Under the pieces are notes generated by a model that saw nothing but the letters and a program-made list of their open reading frames with translations, searched no databases and had not been told where the DNA came from. A stretch of 64,000 nucleotides of DNA, from positions 372,001 through 436,000 of the forward strand of contig CAZILL010000001.1 of the NCBI GenBank assembly GCA_964540105.1. The letters run 5' to 3'. This document shows positions 50,017 through 61,000 of this stretch, one piece after another. How positions within the stretch are numbered: the first letter of the stretch is position 1; each line of letters opens with the position of its first letter. Source of the stretch: DATKJY01 sp964540105 (lineage in GTDB: Bacteria > Zixibacteria > MSB-5A5 > GN15 > FEB-12). The translations under genes were made by a program, and so were the position numbers.

Positions 50017-52024
50017 ATGACAACGCCTTCAACTTTTGAAGCTCATTCTGCGCTCGCGAGACATACGAGCTGATTTCAGCATTCTCGGGATCCAAGACAG
50101 CTGCCTTCCTCCAGTAGTCCAGAGCTTCCGTTAGACGATTCTGGCCGTACGCCTGGATGCCGAGAAACTTGTAGGAACGCACGAGATACTCTCTGACCCG
50201 CTGGAAGTCGGGTGCCATGCGTTCCACGCGCTCCCAGTACGCTGTGGCATCACCGAGGCTACCCTGTTCGAACAATTTCTGCCCACGACGATACGAATCT
50301 TCCACCTCCTTGAGTACTGCTCCCGAGACAGTAGACGTACCGGTCGGCGCTGTCTCTTGCTGCTTCACTGCGACGGCGCTCTTCTTGAGTGATTGTCGAC
50401 AAAGATCACGGAGATCAAGACAAACACTGTGCGAGGGATAGATGGCCAGTGCGGAGTCAGAATATACGAGCCCGCGCGAGAAGTTATTTGCGGAGATGAG
50501 CTTTTGCGCCTTGAGTCGATATCCCTCGAAGTGGATGCGGCGGACCAATTGCGCGAGTATCTGACTGCTACCCGCTGTTGCGACCACACTCTGCACGATT
50601 TGCGCCGCCTGTTCCACTTGTTCACAAGCAAGGAGCGAGTCTATCTCAAGTAAACGCCGCTCCACGAACTCGGATTGGTTTTCAGCATCGCGAACAGCAG
50701 CTGTCGCTTCTCCCAACAACCTCGCTGCTTCGGCAGACAGGGAGTCAGCTTGTCGAGCCAGTCTGGCGTAGTATTGCGCCTGCATGTACGCGCCGGCGCT
50801 CAGATTAGCGCGAGCGGAGTCGAGATGCTCGTCCACGCGCCTCATCCGCTCGCGTTCGGCCAGTCCAGTTTGAGCCTGAACCAACATGCCTGCTATCTCC
50901 ACCGTGTCGCAGTTAGCAGAGCGTGTCACAAAGAGGGCACGGTCAAGGGTGGTCAGGGCCGAGTCCAGACTACCGTGGGCAAGGAGGGCTTTGCCTTCAT
51001 TCAGGTATTGCTCGGCGAGATGGCGGTTCTGCCGTTCCAGTTGCCGCGCCATCGCTTCCTGGAATTCAGACTCGCGCTGCGACGCCCGTGCCAACTTCCG
51101 TTCCTCGACTGACTTTCCCAACGTCATTGTCACGGAGAACAGATGGGTTGACCCGAGTGATCGTTCAGCCACCGCATAATCCAGAGCAAAACTGCTGTAG
51201 TGTATGCCACCGCCAAGCGAAATTCTTCCGTCACTCAAACCCCCGCGCAACTTGAGCATTTCGACGAATTCATACTCAAGTCCCGCGTTGACGGTCACAT
51301 CGCCGTACCTTGCTTTTGAGGCAGCGACCGAAAGAAGCAGGCTGTGCCTGCTTTGGTCCGGGATCATGACGACGCCTGTTGAGAAGTCCACGGTGAGGGG
51401 GTATTTCACATCCTCGTCCAGCAACTTGGTTCCCGGAGGGACGACGTTGCGCATGTTGAGTGCGAACGACATCGTGCGAAAGAGACCTCCGAAAAGCGCC
51501 GCGTTCCGCCCTAAGGATAGATGCACCCCGGGTGAGGACGTTGCGGAATAGCCTGCCAGCGAATGGTGTTCGATTGAGAACGCTATGCCACAATTATATG
51601 ATGAGAGTTGACGAGCATAGGCCAGGTAGATTCCCAGGCGACTGTCATCGAACGATCCTAGCAGCAGACTATTTTCGTCGAGGCGCTCGATGCCACTCAC
51701 GCCCATTTGGAATACGCCGACACCCAATGATCCAAAATCAAGGGTCGGTATCGCCACACCGAGGTACTGGTAAGAGACCTCATCGCCATACAGCGCCGTG
51801 TAGAATCCTCCAAGGCTGGTGTGTTCCGTTGATGCCAGTCGTGATGGATTCCAGAATGGCGCTACCGCCGGGTCGCAAAGTGAGATCATGGATCGTCCCA
51901 GCGCAAGTTCCCGTGCGCCTACGCCGAAGGCAAAGGGAGACTGTGTCCCCGCCTGCTCATCACCCGCCATAGTTACTGAGAGCGGTAACGCTACAACGCT
52001 GAGAATGACCCTGACCAATCTCAT
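50003..52024 (-). CDS. PorV-like outer-membrane barrel fused to a TPR/coiled-coil region
   Basis: The 673-residue protein has a signal peptide (about 1-21). A PorV/PorQ-type barrel follows (about 28-310: FGVGARELALGRSMISLCDPAVAPFWNPSRLA is the family hallmark, then repeated beta strands). The remaining 360 residues are helical: a coiled coil rich in Arg, Glu and Gln (about 318-345), several TPR-like pairs, and a final TPR (SYKFLGIQAYGQNRLTEALDYWRKAAVLDPENAE). PorV proteins act in type IX secretion as shuttles for cargo with C-terminal sorting domains. Its ATG overlaps the giant gene's stop as ATGA, making it the likely partner of that protein. The TPR extension should lie in the periplasm. 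Confidence 0.85.
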   Translation of the reverse strand: MRLVRVILSVVALPLSVTMAGDEQAGTQSPFAFGVGARELALGRSMISLCDPAVAPFWNPSRLASTEHTSLGGFYTALYGDEVSYQYLGVAIPTLDFGSLGVGVFQMGVSGIERLDENSLLLGSFDDSRLGIYLAYARQLSSYNCGIAFSIEHHSLAGYSATSSPGVHLSLGRNAALFGGLFRTMSFALNMRNVVPPGTKLLDEDVKYPLTVDFSTGVVMIPDQSRHSLLLSVAASKARYGDVTVNAGLEYEFVEMLKLRGGLSDGRISLGGGIHYSSFALDYAVAERSLGSTHLFSVTMTLGKSVEERKLARASQRESEFQEAMARQLERQNRHLAEQYLNEGKALLAHGSLDSALTTLDRALFVTRSANCDTVEIAGMLVQAQTGLAERERMRRVDEHLDSARANLSAGAYMQAQYYARLARQADSLSAEAARLLGEATAAVRDAENQSEFVERRLLEIDSLLACEQVEQAAQIVQSVVATAGSSQILAQLVRRIHFEGYRLKAQKLISANNFSRGLVYSDSALAIYPSHSVCLDLRDLCRQSLKKSAVAVKQQETAPTGTSTVSGAVLKEVEDSYRRGQKLFEQGSLGDATAYWERVERMAPDFQRVREYLVRSYKFLGIQAYGQNRLTEALDYWRKAAVLDPENAEISSYVSRAQNELQKLKALSYESN

Positions 52025-55000
52025 CGTATCACAGCCACCTTTCGCATGAACGACTCCGCCCTACCCGAAGCGTAATGGGCCGAAATCCTGCAGAAATACG
52101 TTCCGGAGACAACGCTCTTCCCGGCGCTGTTGACCCCATCCCAACGATCGCTGCTGTGCGAGCCGCTCGCGCGCCACTCGTTGACAGTGACACGTCTTAC
52201 CAATTCACCACCGATGGTGAATAGTTCAATGTCAACATAGGCGCCTTCGGTCAGCGAATACCCAATAGTGGTAGTTTGACCTCTGGACGGGATGAACGGG
52301 TTCGGATAATTGGTAAACGAACCTGCTAGATTGGAGGCGGTAATGGCAATTTCGGTACCATAAAGCGGATAGGTGAAGGCTCCAACATAGCTGTACACGG
52401 CAGTGTGGCGTTGCTTATCTTTCAGCACCGCAAAGTTCGAATCAGCGACGATCAGCAGGTAATTCCCCAAGGGTGCGTCGGCGCGCACATCACCAAGAAT
52501 GGCGATCTCGACCGATGCCCCGGTTGGGATTGCGTACGGAATCTTCAGCGTCATGAGAAGCGAATCGACAAGGGCGGCGCTATCTATCGCGGCGGACGCG
52601 CGGTTAATAGTCAGATGGATGCAATCGAACAATTCGTTCGCAGGTACGTTGGCCAGCCCATCAGGCGTGCGTTGCATGATCGCTGCGTGCAGAGCTTCAA
52701 GTTCCAGGTTCCCCTGGAGATTCGTTCCACTGTATGTGAAGTTCACTTGCGCCAGTTCCTGATCCCTGGCCCCGGGATGGGTGAGAAGTACGTCCCGGTT
52801 CGGCAAAGTTAACAACGGTCGACCGGCGGGCGAAAAAATCTCGGCCACGGTCGATCGTAATGGGAAGCTATAGTCGCAACCGGAGCCCACCGCCGAATTG
52901 AGCCTGGATTCATCGCTAAAATCGTGCGCGGCGACAAAGTTCTCGTCCCTCACTTGAACAATCAGGCGCTCTTCGGCTGGTGAGGCATCCAGATCACCTA
53001 CGATCTGCACCTCAAGCTTTTCGCCACCGTTGATGACCACCCCTGTGATTCCCATCGGAATGCGCATGGTACCGAAAACTGCGCCCGGCGGGATTGACAC
53101 GTACTGAATATCAGCAGCGCCTAAGCGATATCCCAGACGGTCAAAGCTGTGCGCTATGTCAGTCGGGCGCCCGCTGGAATCGGTGATGGTAATGTCGAAA
53201 TGATTGATGCGTACGGGGGATTGCTGAGACGTTCCGCCATTAGTGACGCTGAAGTGAACCAAGTTCACAGAATCAGCGCCGGCGGCCACCTGCGGCGGCA
53301 CATTGAGATCTATGCACACAATCGGAGGGGCGCTGGGCTGTAGGATCCGAGCATAATCACTCATCATCGGGAAGACGTTATCGGTTGCCAATTTGCCGGT
53401 GTCGCTCAAGGCAGACAGTACGTTGCCCGTGTTCAGATCACGAATCTGCAGGGCTGTACTGTCAGCAATCGCGAGACGAAATCCTGCTGAATTGGGGGCG
53501 CTTTTTATTCTGGCGCTGATGGTCACCGAATCGATCTGACCCGCACTCAGGTTAAGCGGCGAGTTCAACATGATTGTGACCGCGAGTGGATCACCGGTGG
53601 AGATTGGCTTCTCGCCAAGGGTGAATGCACTGCGGATGACCTTCAGGCCGGAGAACAGGTCTGACGGCCATAGCGGCTGACCAAGACTGTCAAGAACCCG
53701 CACCGTGACCGAGGTCAACTGCACCGACGAGCTTTGCGCCGTGCCGGCATGGCGTAAGTAAACCCGCAGCGTCGCTACGTCCTGCTGCCCGCCGTTGACG
53801 CTCTTTCTCAGGAGCGTGTTAGACGAGACGAACAGATATGGGGAGGGATCATTGATTCGGCACATCGCCGTGCGAATCGGGAATGGCTGCGATGGAGCAA
53901 CCGTCACTGCCTGGCCGGAATTGTCATCGACAAACCCGACGTCACCGGCATTCTGTAGAACAACGCGGAACCCCTCCGCGCTCGCCGTGGAGTCAATGTC
54001 CCCTTGAAGCACAAGACTTCTCTGAGAGCCCGGCTGCAACACGAATGCATGCGGTAACCCAAAGGTAACAGTAGCGCTGCTGGGCACGCTGTCCAAGAAG
54101 TGGCGATTGTCGAGACCACTCGACAGGATCAACCGATTGAATACGCTGTTGACAGTTACTGGCAATCCGTCAAGGTTCTCCACTCCCAGGGTAAGGCTAT
54201 CCAGTCGAACCAGTGCGGCGGATTGATCGGTGTCAAGGTGAGTGCACCGCAGTTGAAGCGGGAATATATTCGACTGACCGCGGCTGGCGGCTGCCGGGAC
54301 TGAGCTTATCAACGCAATAGCAACTCCGGTCGGCCGGGAATCGATGCGGAAGGACGAGGTGGTAACCAGTGATGACGAATCGCCCGCGGGAGAGATGGCT
54401 CGAAAACGCCAACTGATGTTTCCCGGCGCAAGTGCTGCAAAGTAATATGTAAAGAGCGCAGAATCGCCCGCTCCGATGGGAAGCGGACCAGACAAGCTGC
54501 TGTCGAGGCGTATCAGCGATGAATCCGAGGTCTCGATCATCATGCCGCGAATATCGGCGACGGTACGAGGAAGCCGATTGTTCACTCGGAAATTCAGGAC
54601 AATGCTCTGGCCAACGGTATAACTCACAGGGGAGTCCTCAACACGAACCACCAGACCCGCATTGGACAAGGTAAAGGTCTGGCCAGACTGGAGCGCGTTA
54701 TCCAGAGGACCATCATTGCCCGATGTCACGCGGCAGCCGCCGACAGGAATGGCCAATCTGAGGCCCGCATTGGGGGTTACGTTTGAATCAATTTCGGCGA
54801 CGACGAATAGGGCGCTGGGCACAGGGCCTATGGTCGAAGCGAGACCGCTCGCCTGCCAGCCGCCGTTAGCAAACTGTAGATCGTCGATGTACAAGTCGCT
54901 ACTTGCCAGTTTATGGTCGCCGTCGGCATCCTGCCACAGCGAGAGTCGGGCGATCTCGCCAGGGTCCGCATCCGACAGGTTCACGATTGTGAGACTAGTT

Positions 55001-58000
55001 AGCACGTCGGAAAGGCTACCGTTTGAAGCGGGTGTGAATGCAAATAGCACCGCCGTGTCGCCGGGTCGGAGCGTTCCGCCCTTCACGGGTAGCAGCCGGT
55101 ACTGCTCTTCTACGGCTCCGTCCACAACGAAGTAGCCGCCGCTGCTCAGAGGCAGATCACCATTTAGAATGGCGGCGTCCGAGATAGTGATGTCACCGGC
55201 TTGGGCAATCCCAATGGCAAGGCTGTCGCCATCCGACACTGCCAGCGGAACGTCAGTGACAGCAAAGAAATATGAGAGCGACTCCGGTGGCAAAGTAACT
55301 GACAATCCGTTCACTCGCAGGGTTCCGTCGACAAAGAAACCACTGGCCACCGGAATGTCATTGTCCAGCACGCGATTGTTATCTGCATCGTAGGAAATCG
55401 TGATGTTGCCAACGGCGACATCGCGGTAGTAGTTGGACTGAGCGCTTCGCGTAAGATTGGTCAGCGTGAGACCGGTCAACGCCTTCGACTGACTCTGGTA
55501 CCCGTTGTAAAGGGCAAATGTCAACAGCTGTCGGTTCGCTTCCCCAGGAATGACGCGAGTAGTGACTACAGGAACTGAGATAACAGTGACTCGGTCGGAA
55601 GGTAACACCAAATGCACGGCCGAATTGGTAATCGACTGATCGTCTGGTCCCGTCGTCCCCGACCAATACGAAATACCTCCCTGGGGGATAACGAGCGCAA
55701 GCGTTCCTCCCTCAAACTGATTGCTTTCTATGCTGGCGGTGACAAGGAACTGGGTGAGCTCAAGATTGAGCGCGGCGGAGACTTCCTGCAAGCGCCACAC
55801 CCCGTTACTATAGGTAAACAGCCCAACAAGCTGATCGTCCGGTGACAGACCGTTGCCGGTCAGATCGCGCCAGAGCTTGAAACTACTGATAGCCGAGGGG
55901 GCGGGTAATGTTCCGATGTTGATCAATTGAAGACTGCGCAGTCGGTCCGACGCATACCCGTTCCGGGGCAAGGCCAAACTCATTACGATCTGGTTGGTCT
56001 GTCCAGCACGCAACTGAGCATTGGGCACAGGACCGATGACAATTGCCGTACTCGAAAAGACATCGATAGTTGCCAGCGTATTAGGTCGAATCGGAAATGA
56101 GCCATCTATCGCCACGCCTCCGTCAACCGCCAGCGATGAAACGGAGGGAACATCAAGTCCAACGAGATTGCCGTTCCTCGCCCGTTCGCCGCGGAGGAGC
56201 GCGAAGAATCCGACAGTAGCTGAGCCGCCGGAGCCGGGAATGCTCAAGTCATCGATATCTATCCAGCCCGATGTTGATGAAACCTCGATAGCTTTGAGGA
56301 GCGCGTCCTGGGCGCCGATCTGACTGTAATCGCTGCTGGCGCTACGATACACGTAGAGACTTTCGACCTGACTCAGAAGCTGCACATCAGATGCTCCGAC
56401 ATGGCCATCAAACCTCAGATGGTATTCTATAGAATCCAGACGTACATCCGCGGTCGTGTAGTTTCTCAGACGAAGACTCAGCAAGGGACCGCCAATGACA
56501 TTCGGCCGCAGCGTTCTCGGTGGCAGAGACAAGGCAGTGACCGCCAGGTTATCGGCGGTGCGAATCATAAAGGTATCGGCGGCTGGAATCTCCTGGTCGA
56601 CCGGACCGTCGTTTCCGGATCGGACTTCTATGCCTAAGGTGGGAATTCCGAACGCAAACTGTGTTCCGTTGATTGGGGCGGCGCCAAGCGCTGCGGCAAC
56701 GTATATCTGTGTAAATGGAGCGATAAGATTTAGTTGCAAGCCACTTCTCAGGTAATCAGCGCCGGTAAAGACGAGTTCACCGAGCCGCATCTCCTTGCTA
56801 CGCCCTCCCCAGAGACCGTCGCCATCGTCAGCGAAGAGAATCAGCGAGTCAAAGGTAGTCGCATCGCACTGAAAGACATCAACGAGCCGGACCGACCGTA
56901 GCGTGTCAACGGCGTAGCCGTTTCGCGGTATATATGCACCAAACACCGGTATCAGGGTGTCGCTGGTAGACAGCTCACTCTGTCCGAGGTTGCTCAATCT
57001 GATCTGCGCTGCCACCATTCCGTTCACGACGATTTGTCCGGTGGAATTGATCGTCGGCAATCCTATGGCGGGGGTCAAATCCGCCGTCAGAAGCCCCGTG
57101 CTGGATAGAACATAGAAGTCGATCGTATCGGCGTCGGTGGCAGTAGGTGAAATGTGCGTCGCCACGATCAGGGTGCGATCAGCGAGAGCGGTAATCGGCA
57201 GGCCGCCGAGGACAACCGTCACCGAATCAACGGTCGGAGCTTGAGCGATAAGCAGAGAGTCCTGAGCAGAAAGGGATAGATCACCATCCCGATCAAGATA
57301 GACTAATACGCTCTCTATGTTGGAGATCAATTGCGGCGCGCTTCCCCGCCCGCGATGGTTGTGCTTGAGGATCAAGCGGTCAAGAAACTTGTCACCTCCA
57401 TAGGGGTTGCTGATCCGCATGGTCAAGGCTGGCACTACTCGCGCGCCGGGATGTACGACAAGAGAGCCAATCGGTACCGCGGAGACTTCCAAAGCTTCGA
57501 CGGCGTAGATATCGGAGGTGTCGGCAATGTTGAATGCATTCGAACGCGCGACTACGTTACCGAAGCCATGTTGCGCAGCTGTAAGAAGTCCATTGGAGGC
57601 GATGCTTCCAAACGACCCGATAACTGACCAGGTGATCGCGCCTGTTGCTGTTTCATTGAACGTGGCGTCATACCCGGTCGCCGAACAGAGAATCTGATCG
57701 CCAGGCCGCAATACAGCTTGATTTGGCGCAATAACGAGTTGCTTCAATTGACCGGGACGCACTTCAAGGTATGTGCAGGTGTCGGCTATTCCGGTTAGGG
57801 AATCGGTAGCGATGATCCGGTCGTTGCCTATTGTAACCGGCGTATACGTGCCCCGGGAACTGATCGTCCCAACACCGCCCATCGACAACCAGGCGAGAGA
57901 ACCCGGAACAACGGTGTTGCCGTGGCTGTCGGAACCTGTAGCGCTGAAGTCAATGTGCGAATCCGTCGTGATAACTGTCGAGTCGGGACTAAGCGTCAAT

Positions 58001-61000
58001 TGCACGAGCCGACCTGCGACCACCCTGAGGCTCGTCGTTGTATCGGCGGGGCCGAAACTGGATCGGGCGATCACACTGGTTGTGCCGATCAGATTCGGCG
58101 TATACATTCCACTCACGGAAATCGTACCGGGGGGCGTGAGAAGAGACCAGGTGATGGAGCCTGCGGGACAGGTATTGCCCTTCTGGTCGTATCCTCCGGC
58201 TACGAACTGCTTGGTGGAATCCGCCGACAGCACTAACTGATCAGGAGTGATCAGTATTCGGGATAGGCTTCCCGGCACGACCATAAGCGGTGACGATGTG
58301 TCCGCCAGACCGGCTCCGGAGCAGATAATCGAACCGCTGCCCGCGAAAGTCGGTGTGAACAAGCCGCCGGCGGAAACGGAGCCAATCTGGCCGCGTGTTT
58401 GCCAGACTGCCGCAACTCCCAACGCTGTTGGGTTGTTGTCTGCATCGAAGGCGGTATAGGTGAATTGAAGCGAGCTGTCCGCTGACACAGTATCGGCAGC
58501 GGGACTGACCTGGAGTCGAGCGGGAGCGCCGGCGGTGCAAGTAATAATACCGGTAGTATCGCGATATCCCAGCGAGTGGACCGCAATTACTTTGCCTGTC
58601 CCTGGTCGTCGTAGGCTCAACATGGTCGTCGCACTGTTCTGCGCGCTCAAGCTGCCAATGCTATCAGCGCTGACAAGGCTCCATGTCACAACAACATCGC
58701 CAATAAGTGATCCGCCACTGTTATAGCCGCGTGCGTACAAGCGTGTGTGATCTTGATCAGTGCTAAGAGTGCTGTCCCCAAAAGCAATGCCGTCGAGCCG
58801 CTCGATTCTGATATACGAGAGTCCTCCCGACAGTGCGACCGAAACCTGGCCGGTATCGGCTTGCAGCCCCATTGAGGCTACGACTCTGTAATCACCGAGT
58901 ATTGTACCGGCGCTGTAGAGACCGTTGCCGTTGATTGAGCCGCTGAGATCAGAAGTTGACCACGTTGCTAAAGATGTGATATCGGAAACGATATTCGAAT
59001 CGGCATCATACGTGAAAGCTGCATACTGATAGCTCTGCAGCAACTGTACGACGTTATTGGCGGGTAGGACTTCCAGGAACACCGCTTCCCCGGCGATAAC
59101 TTCGATTGTGTCGCTGATCCCGGTCACCCCATCAGCTGTTGCTGTTACGGTACCTCGACCAACTCGGCCGGCGATAAACAGCCCGTTTGAATTAATCGAG
59201 CCAATTGGCTCGGTCACCGCCCATAGCGTTCCAGTGCCAAGTGCAACTGGGTTTCCATGCCCATCGGCTCCCGAGGCCGTCAGTTGCAGAACGCTGTCAG
59301 CTGACACTGTCGGCGCCGGCGCACTGACCGTGATCCCAGCCAGATTCCCCGGTCCGACGGTGAAGGTACCAGTGGCAGCGACGATACTGCCGATGCTCGA
59401 TTGGACGTGAACAGCACCCGTTCCCACAAGCTGTGGAGTATACAAGCCGGTATTGGAGATTGATCCGGTTGAGAACGTGTGCGACCAGGTCAGAGTACCT
59501 GGGGAGGATGGGAATCCGTCGGCGCCAAGCGCAATCACATCGAACTGCAGCAATGAATCGGCTGACAGTATGACCGGGTGGGGAACTATCTCAAGATTGG
59601 TTAGAGTCTGAGTTTCATAGGCACCCATGTCGGGAGCAAGGCCAACGAAGGGAACGCCGGTTGAGATGCCTGCGTCGATGGCGGGTGAATATGAACTCAG
59701 ATGGAGATTTCCGGCTCCCGGCGCAAACAGGAGTGGATCGGTCAGAAGGCAGCCAAGACCGAGAGTAGCTCCGCCTTGCAGCGTCTGGTTGTACCCGTGC
59801 AATATAGAATAGACAACGGCAGAGGAGGCGCTGGTTCGGATGGCCGCACTGGCCCCAGCCTCGCCCAGGAAGACATTGTTTTCAATATTATGGTGCGCAG
59901 AACCGAGCGCGTCGATGCCGTAGCGAACTGAGAAGAAGGTACAGTGTCTGATACTGGCGCTGTCAGCGCTCAATGAGAGATCGGAGACCTGGTTACCAAA
60001 AAACGTACAGCGCAGCAGACTTGCGTGCTTTCCGGTGGTTACAGCTACGGCTGACGTCGAAGAAGGTCCGATCGCGCAGGATGAAATTTCCACGCCCTCT
60101 CCGGCTATCTGAATATTTGCGATGATTGCTCCTTGCACAGTAGTTCCGGACCAGAGAATATGGCTGCCGACGATCTGCACGCCGTAGAGTCGTCCGTCGG
60201 CGTTAACCTCAGTGAGCTCGGGAACGCCCACAAAAGTGAGCCGGTCGTCAAGCAAACCACTGGATCTTACCACCAGCGAGTCCACGTACGTTCCGGCGCT
60301 CAGCTTCACTGTGTCGCCGGGGTGCAGATCGCCGGGAGAGGCGTCAAGCGTGCGCCACGGCGTCGACGGTGCACGGCCTCCGTTATTGTCGCTTCCGCTC
60401 GGAGCGACATAGTACACCTGATACTTCTCGATTGCTCCCAGGTCGGGAGCGGAGCCGGTGAACGGACGCCCGACATTCATGCCGGCATTAATTCCGGGGT
60501 CAGTCCGACGCAGGTCAAAGCGACCCGTCGTTGCATCAACAAACTGTGGGATCGCGGAAATGCCACCGCCGGAATCAGTCACATTACTGTAATTGGTCAC
60601 GTTGCCCCACGAATTGTTGAAGGCGAGAACGTTCCCGGTGGTCGCATTGATCCCCTTGCTGCACAAGACCACGATATTGTTGATGAAGCGACAGGTATGA
60701 GCGAGTATCTCGACCCCATCCTTGCCGGCGTCATACAGTGTGTTGTTATACAGCATCGTATATCCGGCGCTGCCCTCGACCCTGATGGCATCATCGCGGG
60801 CATTAGACACGATTGTTCCTACGATATGATTGGATTGACCGACAACTCTAATGCCGTGCTTCTGGACACCGTAAATGTAACAATCCGAGATGGTATTGTG
60901 GTGACCGATCAGTTCGATGCCGTGATCAGTGCTGTTGGCAACTGTGACGCCGGTTATCTCGGTGTAAGAGGCGCTCACAACCAGCGTAAGTCCGTCAGCG

